Assembly (NCBI RefSeq): GCF_032854445.1
Contig: NC_088298.1
Coordinates: 22,221,295 to 22,285,294 of the forward strand
Direction of reading: 5' to 3'
Origin: Liolophura sinensis
Lineage: Eukaryota; Mollusca; Polyplacophora; Chitonida; Chitonidae
DNA: 64,000 bases
The translations under genes and the position numbers were made by a program. Every line of letters starts with the position of its first letter. Positions within the stretch are counted from its first letter, which is position 1. The notes beneath the pieces were generated by a model. The model had not been told where the DNA came from and did no database searches. It worked only from the letters and a program-made list of their open reading frames with translations. Positions 43,830 through 55,800 of the stretch are shown piece after piece.

Positions 43830-46800
43830 ATGGGGAAAAACAAGAACAGTATGGACTCAGAAAGACCTAGAGTTTCAAATCCAGGACCTGTGGATGACAA
43901 GATTGAAATTCCACATGTAAAGTATAAATTATCTGATCCCTGTTCTGCTGAGGGTAAAATTGAGGGAGGAAACCATCCGGATTCACAAGATTTCACACAA
44001 CCACCCAAAATTATTGACTCTAGGAAAGGGAAAAATGATTGGAAAGATTTCCAAAATGGTGTAGATTCTGAAGGTGGCGACCATTTGCAAGAACCCAACA
44101 ATACCCAGGGCTGTGAATCCAGCAGCCAACAGGAGTCCAGTTCAGTTTCCCCAGATGTGAAGAGTCAAAGGGAGTCACAGGATTCTAAAATTGATTTAGA
44201 TAATGAATGTGTTCAGGATTCCCAAGGCTGTTTGGGTGATGAATCTAGTAACCAACAGAAGGGTGAGCATGACTTACAAACATGCATGACTGATGAATCT
44301 GGCGACCAAAATGAAGATGATCAGGATTCACAAGGCTGTTTGGGTGATGAATCTAGTAACCAACAGAAGGGTGAGCATGACTCACAAACATGCATGACTG
44401 ATGAATCTTGCGACCAAAATGAAGATGATCAGGATTCACAAGAATGCAGGGATTGTGAATCTAGCGACCAGGATGATGTTGGCCAGGGTTCTGAAACTTG
44501 CAGAGATGATGGATCTGGAGTCCAAGCAGATGGAGTTCAGGATTTTCAGATAAATACGGAAAAGGATACTCAGGATTCACAAAAATGCTTGGATGATGAA
44601 TCTGGCGACCCAGATAATGGGATGAAGGAATCTCAGATCTGTACAGATGATAAATCTGGCGATGAAGATAATGGAGTACAGAAGTCTCAGTCATGTACAG
44701 ATGATGAAGCTAGTAAGCAAGAGAATGGTGTTCCGAGTTTCCAGAAATGTATGGATGATGATTCTAGTAGCCAGCAAAATGACGTCCGGGATTCCCAAGA
44801 ACTTGTTGGTGATGAAGTACACATGGACGATGAATCCAGTGACCAACAGGAACCTGCTAGGGATCCCCATGTGGCTAGGGATAATGCATCTGGTGACCAA
44901 CATTATGACGCTAATGATTCGAATGCATGCATGGATGATGAACATGACAACCAATGGGAAGATGTTCTGAATCCCCAGATATGTATCGATAATGAATCTG
45001 ACAACCAACGGGAAGATGTTCTGAATCCCCGGACATGTATCGATGATGAATCTGACAACCAACGGGAAGATGTTCCGAATCCCCGGACATGTATCGATGA
45101 TGAATGTGACAACCAGCGGGAAGATGTTCTGAATCCCCAGACATGTATCGTTGATGAACATGACAACCAGCGGGAAGATGTTCTGAATCCCCGGACATGT
45201 ATCGATGATGAATCTGACAACCAGCAGGAAGATGTTCCGAATCCCCGGACATGTATCGATGATGAATGTGACAACCAGCGGGAAGATGTTCTGAATCCCC
45301 ATATATGTATCGTTGATGAACATGATGAATGTGGAGATCAACCTAAAGGTTTGGGGATTACTCAAACCTGCAAACGGAATTCTACATCTCATGATTCCAT
45401 TGAGGTGTCAGCAAAATTGTCTGTATTGGATGAAATACATTCCACTGACCTAAATATGAACATTGATGAAGTTGAGTCCAATGCTAACTCTACAACAGCT
45501 GGAGTAAAGGGATATGACCAGCCTGAGAAACTGAAAGATTTCTCAAAAGAACAATGCAAAATGATGCAGTGTTTTGTTCGTATAAACTGCTTGAAAATGT
45601 CAGAATGTTTGAGTGAAAAAATGAAAGAGAAACATGGCATTAGTTTATCTCAAAATAGTGAACCAGTCACCAGTTACTTGAAAGAAGAGAAACAGCACTC
45701 ACCATTTCCAATATGCGTGGAAAACATGAATGTTTTGGATAGCTTAGACATGCCAAAATTCCACAAAGAACCTGTAATTAAACTTGAAACTTGTGTAAAG
45801 ATGGAAATGTTAAAGCCTGTTTCTCAAATGTTGGCAAGGGACTGTTCACAGTCGAGAAAGCGACGTCCCAGTGTGGAACAGAAAGTAAAAAGGAGTTTTA
45901 ATGATGCCAAGAAATCTAAATCAAACTGTGGTGGCAATCCAAAAGCATCAAAGTCAGGCACTTGTGTTTCTGTTCAGGAAACAATGTCATGTAGATTAAG
46001 ACAATCCTCAAAGGAAAAGGAAAAAACGCTAAGGAAAAATGTTAAGCATAAGACAGGTCTGGAAGGACAAGGACAGGAAGAGACACCAGTTAAGAAAAGT
46101 GCAATTATGTCTTGTAAGGAGACAAGGTCCAGCAGGTTGAGACAAGTAACGAAGGAAATGGAAGAGACTGCATGCCCAAGGAAAAGGCAAGCTGTGTCTC
46201 CTGGGAAGTCAGTGGTTAAAATTGTTAAGTCGAGTGAATCACAGGAAGAAACCAAGAAAAGCACTGCTCAAAGATTCAAAGCTACAGAAAGGTGTGCTAG
46301 TGTTAAACAGGAACAGTTGTCTGACCTTTCTGACTCAGGTGAAGAGAAATCATCACAAGAGAAATCTACGGACGGTAATAGAAATTGTCGAAAGCCTGAT
46401 GCGTTTCCTGACACAATATCCAAACAATTGAACAAAACAGTGGAAAAATCTACTGAAAGCACTGCCAAGAACTCTAAAGCAGTGGAAAGAGATTCCAGTG
46501 TGACATGCAGAAGGGAGCTGAATTCAGACTTTTCAAATGCTCTAAATGACAGGATGTTCAAACAGCCTGAAGATGATGAGAATCCTGTCTCGTCAAGAGG
46601 CAGAAGAATTACGGGAAACAAGGGTGTACCAAATTATGATCATACTAGTGATAAGACAAGTGACCCTCTGAGGGAAGCCTTGAAAAGACAGCCTGATTAC
46701 AAGACAGATATTTGTTTGAACAGAAGTCCAGTCGTTTTACTGTGCAGGAAAAATTGCTTTGTAAGGTGTGATGGGTCCCCATCCAAGGAAGTTCCACCTT

Positions 46801-49800
46801 GCAATGGGTCCCCATCTAAGGATATTCCACCTTGTAGTGGGTCCCCATCCACGGATATTCCACATTGCACTAGGTCCCCATCCAAGAAAATTCCTCCTGT
46901 CAAAGATCTGCCTGAAAGCACCTGGCAGAAGCAGTTGTCAGGAGAGCATCCAAGCAAGAAGAGTTTGGCAAAGCAGGATGCAAAAAAACTGAGAGCTCCA
47001 CAGGGAGCTGCTTCTAAGCATGAAAACAGCCAGCTAACGCTTTTGGAGAACATCAAAAGTGAAACGCCTAGTTTGTCTGAAGAGTTCGTATCCCTGCCAA
47101 CAAATAAAGACCCGTTTTCAGATATTGAGGACTCGGACGATGGCTACAACACTGGATCATTGAGAACGCCAGAGAGAGCAGACGGACTGACTAGTTCACC
47201 TTATGAAAAGGTAAGGTTGTGAGCATTTGCCAACTATAACAATGTGGCTAATGCTGCTCTAGGGTTGTCTGTTGGTTTTAATTTGGTTCCCCTATATGTC
47301 TGCAATATTGTAGATGTGATGGTAATCCAAAAATCATGGTTTAAGTGAAATACTCTTGAACACAGTGTAAAACACTAATCAGTCCGGAAGACTTCGGGCA
47401 CTTCATGTTCCATCCACTAGCCCTAATGCTTGAGTATGCCACTGAACACCAATCCAGTAAGATAAATAATTCTTATCAGTGAAATGTCCAACTGAGGATA
47501 AAATTCTCTGAATGATGAAGTAAAAGGTCCTACATGCATGCAGGACTTTTCACTTCATCATCCAGGAGCATTCCCTTCATCATGCAAAACTTTTTTTCTT
47601 CATCATGCAGGACATTTTACTTCATGATAAAAAAGTAACAGGTCCTGTGATGAAGTGAAAGATCCCGTATGATGAAGTGAAATACCCTACAACACTGGAT
47701 CCTGATAAAGTAACAGGTCCTGTGATGAAGTGAAAGATCCCGTATGATGAAGTGAAATACCCTACAACACTGGATCCTGATAAAGTAATAGGTCCTGTGA
47801 TGAAGTGAAAGATCCTGTATGATGAAGTGAAATACCCTACAACACTGGATCCTGATAAAGTAATAGGTCTTGCATGATGAAGTAAAAGGTCCTGTATGAT
47901 GAAGTAAAAGGTTCTGTGATGAAGTGAATGGTCCTGCATAATGAAGTGAATGTCCTGCATGATGAAGTAAAAGGTCCTGTATGATGAAGTAAAAGGTTCT
48001 GTGATGAAGTGAATGGTCCTGCATAATGAAGTAAAGGTCTTGTATGATGAAGTAAAAGGTCCTATCAGCAACCTGCTTATGGTCGTGGGTTTCCCCCTGG
48101 GGTTTTCCCCCAGTTTCCTCCCACCATAATGCTGGCCGGAATATAAGTATAAGTGAAATATTTTTGAGTATGGCGTAAAACACCAATGAAATAAATAAAT
48201 AAATATATAAAAGTCCTGTATGATGAAGTAAAAGGTTCTGTGATGAAGTAAAAGGTCCTGCATAATGAAGTGAATGTCCTGCATGATGAAATAAAAGGTG
48301 AAGATGAAGTGAAAGGTCCTGCCAGCAACCTGTGAATGGTCTTGGGTTTCACCCCTGGGCTTTGCACGGTTTTCTCCCACCATAATCCTGGCCGCCATCG
48401 TATAAGTGAAATATACTCTTGAGTACGGCGTAAACACCAATCAAATAAATCAATAAATAAAAGGTCCTTATGATGAAGTAAAAGGTCATGTTTGTGAAGT
48501 AAATGGTCTTTCATAATGAAGTAAATGGTCCTTCATGATGAAGTAATATGCCCTACATGATGAAGTAAATGATCCTGCATGAAGAAGGAAAGGGTCCTGC
48601 AAAAATGCTCTGCATAGTTACCTAAAATACATGTATGATGATGTAAAATACCCATCATGATGGCACAGTGTTGCCTCCATGACTCTAGTGGGGAAGGTCT
48701 GCCAGTAACCTGCGGATGGTCGTGGGTTCCCCTGGGCTCTGTCCAGTTTCCTACCATAATGCTGGTTGCTGTTGTACAAGTGAAATTTTCTTCAGTATGG
48801 CGTGAAATAACAATCCAATAAATAAATACTTGATGGCATTTTTGACCAATATAATGGCATAAAATGGCCTTGTGATGACAGAAATCATAAATCAGTCCAG
48901 TAAATATCAGTGTGATCGTTGCTGTTTTGTGGCTCGCCAGACAATGCTATTTTTTAGTTGTTGATGTTGTAGAAACCTTTTGACACTTCTGATTGGCTAA
49001 GAAGCCTTCTGACTAATGAGGAAACAAAGGCAATGAACGACGAGCCTGTACCCTCTGGCACGGGACCGCAGCTGTTCAGCTCTGGTACACCGTCTCTGCA
49101 GAAGACCAACTACAAACTTGCCTGGCATTCCACTAGCCCACAGGCAATGGAGAGAAACTTAACAGGTGGTAGGCACAGTTCGGAAATTCTTGGTGAGAAT
49201 TCTCAGTTTTCTGTCGAGTCTCATGGTAAGCAACGCCATGTTGTGTCATGCTCCTCTTCGTTTAAATCTTGCCAGCCAAAAGATCTGCTTGAAAGGACTC
49301 GAAAACTTGTCATGCAGCATGGCAAGGAGAGATTAAATCCTCGGCAAAGGCAAGAGCTTCAGAGGACTGTTGTACAGGTGGATCTCTGTACAGCAAAGAG
49401 CGGGAGCTGCGAAAAGTGCAGGAAAAGACATGATCCAGGGACAAGAAAACGCAGAGTCAGCGCCGACATTCTACCCACAAATCTCACCCCAGAGGTCTTG
49501 TTTACTGACAGTAGCGACGAAGCTGAGAACGACTGCGTGGATAACACAGAAAATGAAGCCAGGGGTGCTGGTGCCACAGGGAAAAGCGTAAGAGAGGGCT
49601 TGATAAAGTGTAAAAGATTGTTGGTTAAGGGTTGTTCGTGAAGGGTTAAGGGTTGTTCGTGAAGGGTTATTGGTAAAGCCCAGACTATCCAACATCACTC
49701 AACTTTGTTGATTCAACAAGAGTCAACAAGTTGAGACGTGTTGAAGAGTCTGGACGAGTTCTTCAACTTGGTTCAACAACACTCAATACCATCCAACATT

Positions 49801-52800
49801 GTTGAATTGGAAATGTGCATGTGTGTTTCTTTTGTCAAGTTAAGTCAAGTTGATTTAAAGTAGCCAATCAGTGGGCGTGTAGAGATAATGTGACGGCCTT
49901 AAGCCATGTGACCTGGGCAAAATGGCAGCACCATGAGGGAGAGAAACTGGTCTCACGATGAGACAGTTTCGTTGATACAGGATTATGAAACATACCCTTT
50001 TCTGTACAACACTCTTTCTAAGGATTACAAAGACAGGGACAAAAGAAAATCACTGTGTCTCATGCATTGAAATGAAAGACGGAAATTTGCCTCCAATTTC
50101 ACGAAAATCTGGTAAAAAAAACACAGCTCACCACATGATAACAGTGTTGGACAAAGTCGATATATTTGATTTGTAGTGTGGACAGGACAGTTGAAAAAAG
50201 TTTGAAAGATGTTGAATAGTCTTGACAGGGCTTAAAGGGTTTTTGGTGAAGGGTGGTAGGTAAAGAGTTGTTGGTGAAGGGTGGTAGGTAATGGGTGATA
50301 GGTAAAGGGTTGTTGGTCAAGGGTGGTAAGTAAAGGGTGGTATGTAATGGGTGGTAGGTAAAGGGTTGTTGGTGAAGGGTGGTAGGTAAAGGGCTGTTGG
50401 TGAAGGGTGGTAGGTAAAGGGTTGTTGGTGAAGGGTGGTAGGTAAAGGGTTGTTGGTGAAGGGTGGTAGGTAAAGAGTTGTTTGTGAAGGGTGGTAGGTA
50501 ATGGGCTGTTGGTGAAAGGTGGTAGGTAAAGGGCTGTTGGTGAAGGGTGGTAGGTAAAGGGTTGTTGGTGAAGGGTGGCAGGTAATGGGTTGTTGGTAAT
50601 TGGTGGTAGGTAAAGGGTTGTTGGTGAAGGGTGGTAGGTAATGGGTGGTAGGTAAAGGGTTGTTGGTGAAGGGTGGTAGGTAAGGGGTTGTTGGTGAAGG
50701 GTGGTAGGTAAAGGGCTGTTGGTGAAGGGTGGTAGGTAAAGGGCTCTTGGTTAAGGGTGGTAGGTAATGGGTGGAAGGTAAAGGGTTGTAGGTAAAGGGC
50801 TGTTGGTGAAGGGTGGTAGGTAATGGGCTGTTGGTGAAGGGTGGTAGGTAAAGGGTTGTTGGTGAAGGGTGGTAGGTAATGGGTGGTGGGTAGAGGGTTG
50901 TTGGTGAAGAGTGGTAGCTAATGGGTGGTAGGTAAAGGGTTGTTGGTAAAGGAGGAAACACAAAATGCATGCCAATTTCATTTAAAAGAGTGTAAAAAGT
51001 TATTTGTAAGTATGGCCTTCATTTATGTTTTTTTTTTGAGGTGTCGGCAGGGAACGCAGTCTTAAATAAAATGTTAGGGGTGGTATTTTAAAAAGTACTG
51101 CAGATATTGAGATAATTGTTTGAACACAATAACACAAGATGAATATTCCGCCGTTGATTCAGTGTGTGCATATTTCCTGACTTTTTGTGAAATGTTTGGA
51201 AAAAAGTGTTTGGGGTGGTATTTAAAAAAGCACAGTATGTTTTGACCCGAAGTTTGACATGCACATAAAGCATTATGACACAAGGGGGATGTTCCATCGC
51301 TGATGCCCTGTGTGCATATTAATTACTGTAAATTACCAAATTCTCATTTTCAGTACTTCATGTAATCAGCTGAAGTTTTGCATTCATGTGTCTTTTACAG
51401 GCAAGCTCTTTGGTGGCTTGAAATTTTTCGAAGATATTTTTATAAAGTTGGTTAATTGGGATCATTTCATGGTATATAACAACTTTGCATAATAATGTTC
51501 TAAATAAGCATTTGACCCGCGTCTGTTAGATTTTAATATTTGAATGTAAATTTATTACATTATATGCAAGCCTGTGTCTTTAAGGTATATAATTACAGCA
51601 TTTATACACAACACAACAACTCATCATGCCACTCTACCTCCATTGGCTGCAACATCCTGTTACTGAAATATTATTGGGTGAAATTACTGTGAAACTACTG
51701 GCTGTTTTAGACGGCATCCAGGCTATCTGATTGGTTGAACTATGGTTACTTTGATTGACTGGAATTTAATTCAGTGCATGCAAGGTGAATCCATTTGTGT
51801 GTAGAAACTATTCAGTAAACAATGAATTATATTTTATGAATGTACATCTATTTAAAACATGACTATAATCAAAATTTTTGTTGAACAAGTTCGTTAAGTT
51901 TGAGCACAAGTAAATTTATCAAACATGCTTTAAACCCTCACTGAGAACATTATTATGCAAACACCAATAGGAGGTTCCAAATACCTAGTATACAGAAAAT
52001 ATTTTTACATGTTCTCTTTTTTTAGAAAAAATGAAAAAAGGTATTAAAGACCATATTTACAAATAATTTCTCACTTATTTTATCAGTGCTGTAGCTAACA
52101 CAAATTTTTGTTTTCTTACCATTAAAGTTAAAATACCTGTAGTTGTATAATGTCACAGTTCATCTATACCTTCGAATTTTTGGGACACCTGGTCTGCTCG
52201 TTTTAGCCATTACGTATTACGGATGTAATTGTGGCCAGAATTTTGAGTTTCCTTTTTCTTACATCTAATGACAGCATACTCATATCTTTCCTTTCCAAAA
52301 GGCTTGTAAAAATGTAATATTCTACTTTCAACACTACCCTAATTCCTGAAACTTTTTGCATGTGAAAGAGCAACTTTCAGTGCCATTTATGCATGTTTTT
52401 AATTTGATTTTGGAGAAAAAATTTTATTGGTTGGATTGGCCAGTTTCAAGGCTCTAGAAAAAGTATAATTTTATCAGTCTACACAGGATAATGCCTTCAT
52501 AACAGGCTTGAATATACACCTTGCAAACGAGAGAAAAGCTTGACAGTGGTTGAAGAATTACTGATATCTGTCCCAAAAATTAGAAGATTTGGGGTACTTC
52601 TGTCACTCAATCAGGGGGCCTCGGCGGTGTATAGAGAGAGGGTATCAGTGATGCCACATTCACATTTTTTACTTGAAATAACCCGTTTCAAGGTCCCATC
52701 AGCAAATGCATTCATAGATTTATATGCTTGTGCATTTTGAATTGATGAAATCTATCAGGCTGTGTGTTAAGTGGCAAACACCAGATGGGACGTTCCAATT

Positions 52801-55800
52801 TGGTTAAAAAAGGCCACCGTAGAATCCAATGTTTAAAATGCATTTTACTAGGTTGAAAACTTAAAAAAAAAAAAAAGATCAATCAGATTATTTTTATGGT
52901 TGGTGTTTAGTGGTTTTTGAACTGACGTATAGTTGACTTTACTGTTTTCTTTGCTGTCCAGTCATGGATTCCAGTTCCATATGTGATGCCGACGATGTGC
53001 AATGTTGTTGCCTTTTCTCTTAAGCAGTTGCTTCTGATTTCAGCTTCTAAAGACTGGTGTACTCTGCCGAAGGCGTCCAAAGCCCTCATCACGGCCTGTG
53101 TTCGAAGAAATACTGAAGCCAAGTCAAACGGTAATTCTGAAATTTTCATCTTAAGTCACCGGAATCTTTAAGAATCGGGGCATCTGTGGCTCAGGTGGTT
53201 AGCGCGCTAGTACAGGGTAATGACCCTGGAGCCTCTCACCAATGCAGTCGCTGAGAGTCCAGCTCCTCCTGGCTTCTTCCAGCCGTGCGTGGGAAGGTCC
53301 CACGGCAACCTACGGATGGTCGTGGGTTTCCCCCGGGCTGTGCCCGGTTTCCTTCCACCATAATGCTGGCTGCCGTCATATAAGTGGAATATTCTTGAGT
53401 ACAGCACAAAACACCAATCAAATAAACCTTCAAGAATCCCAGTGGGTCTCCATCACCTTGTGATTAGCGTGTTTTTGCAGCACAGTGACCCAGGAGCCTC
53501 TCACCAGTGCTGATGCTGGCTTCCTCTCTGGTCATATGTGGAAAGATCTGCCAGCAACCCACAGTTTGTTGTGCAGGGTTTTTCCTCTAAGGCCTGCTTG
53601 GTTTCGTCCCACTATGATGTTGGTCATCGCCGTGTAAGTGCAATATTCTTGAGCATGGCATAAAACACCAGTCAAAGAAATAAATAGACTGAGAATCCCA
53701 TGCTCTCAGGTTTCGGTGAACAAATGCTTGACTGCACATGTTGTTGTTGGAGTGGTCCTACAGTGCACAGGTACAATCCTCCGCCAATATGGCATGCGAG
53801 GCTGTGGGAAAGTTAACCAGTGACTTGCCAGTGGCTGTATGGTTTTTGCCACAGTGTCTCTGCTTTCCTTCAACTGGTTCACACTGAAGACCATCTGAAA
53901 GGCCATTTTATGCTCATTCCAAACATGGTCTTCATTTCTGTTAGGAATGTATTTCCAGTGATTAAAATGGAGATAAAGACAGAGATGCTAGAGAGGACTT
54001 TTTAGAGCATATTAAACAGATTGATCCACATTGGTGTCACAGGTTCTTTTTTTTTTTTGGCTGCTAAACTTCCTCTCGTTGCTGTGTATGTGTATATGTT
54101 GTCATGCTATGTGACTTTTCGCCAAACGTGACCATAAATTTCGTCCATGACTCACATGCCCATTTTTCCTGATTCTGAGAGTTCTATTGATTTTAGAAAG
54201 ATGTTTTACAGTTTGCTTGGAACGTGGAGTGATATTCTACTGGAAAGTTGTAAATTTCAGTACCAAAAACAATATTTTGTGACTTTTATTTGCTTCTAAA
54301 AACGTTTGTGGGCAAAATTTTGAGTCATTTAGGGTATATATGAAGCTTCAACTCTTGTATTTAATGTGGGAACATAATATTTTACAACAGGTTTAGCAGC
54401 AAGAAAAGACACTGACGTCACTGTGCTTTAGTCTGTTCAATATGTTCAGAAAAATCCACCGTAACACCCTCAATCTTCATTTCCATTTTAATCACCGAAA
54501 AAAAGGCCTAAAAATGATGAAGACAATATATGAAGTCATCATGAAATTCCAATTTAGATGATGTGTACTTTGTTTAAATGTGGTCTGTTCTTTTAAGTTC
54601 ACCTGTTGCTGGTTTTATCAGGCAGTTAGCAGAACAAAACGTATTTTACTGTTGTTTCTTTGATGTTTAATGTATTTGTTTCCTTGATTCTGAGAGCTCT
54701 TAAAAAAGAATTGATCTCAGAAATGTTTGTGGAACACTTCTTCATAGTTTACAAATGTAGGACGAATGTCAGAATTACGCTTGGATTTTCAGGTTTATCC
54801 TACTTACTAGTGGAAAAGTGTAAAATATTGCACCAAAAGTATATGAAAGTATAATTTATGACCTTGAAAATTATTTATTTGAGAATATTTGCCCTTGAAA
54901 AATTGAAATGAATTTTATTTGTTAATTTTAATTGGTGTTTTACGACAAACTCAAAACATGTTTCACTTGTATGACGAGGGGCCAGCATTGTGACAGGAGG
55001 AAATGCAATTTTTTTTTTTGAAATTAGAGGACATTTACACTGATAAATCCCTGATAAATTGGTTACATTTCGGTATCATTTCTAATGGAGAAAAAATGTG
55101 TATTTTACTTTCATTTCATAGCTGCTGCAGCATATTATCACATTTGATATTGTTTCTTTTTTCAAGACATTGAGTTTGTGAACATCATAATGCCAGTTAG
55201 CAGTGACCTGTCTGTGTTTTTGGGAAGTGGGATTTGTGAACGTTGTAATGGCAGCTAGTGGTGACCTGTCTCTTTGTGTTTTCAGGACATGCAGTTTGTG
55301 AATGTTGTAATCCCGACTAGCAGTCTGTCTGTGTTTTCAGGACATGGTGTTTTTGAACATTGTAATGCCAGCTATCAGTGACCTATCTGTTTGTATTTTC
55401 AGGATATCGGGTTTGTGAACATTGTAATCCTGACTAGCAGAGACCTATCTATTTGTGTTTTCAGGACATGAGGTTTGTGAGCATCATATTGCCAGCTATC
55501 AGTGACCTGTCTGTCTGTGTTTTCAGGATATGGGGTTTGTGAACATTGTAATCCCGACTAGCAGAGACCTATCTATTTGTGTTTTCAGGACATGAGGTTT
55601 GTGAGCATCATATTGCCAGCTATCAGTGACCTGTCTGTCTGTGTTTTCAGGATATGGGGTTTAATGGACATGGGGTTTGTGAACATTGTAATCCCGACTA
55701 GCAGAGACCTGTCTATTTGTGTTTTCAGGACATGGGGTTTGTGGACATCGTAATGCCAGCTATCAGTGACCTGTCTGTTTGTGTTTTCAGGACATGAGGT

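Larger units (their letters stand above)
47510..48610 (+). repeat. GATGAAGT minisatellite interleaved with SINE 3' halves
   Basis: Units of about 21-24 bp around GATGAAGTGAAAGGTCCTGC. At 47,640-47,870 a higher-order unit of about 74 bp occurs three times and contains CTACAACACTGGATC. Two SINE 3' halves are embedded (next entries). Long antisense frames here are repeat artefacts. Confidence 0.9.

Noticed and set aside
44691-45392. Antisense 233-codon frame over the acidic repeats
   Set aside because: Shadow of the 54-bp coding repeat; the sense frame continues far beyond the repeats with clear splice ends and is the real one.
47617-48514. Antisense frames of 145-272 codons
   Set aside because: They run through GATGAAGT minisatellite and SINE halves and change character with the repeats.
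50317-50970. Antisense 217-codon Pro/Thr-rich frame
   Set aside because: Translation of the 28-bp G-rich array.
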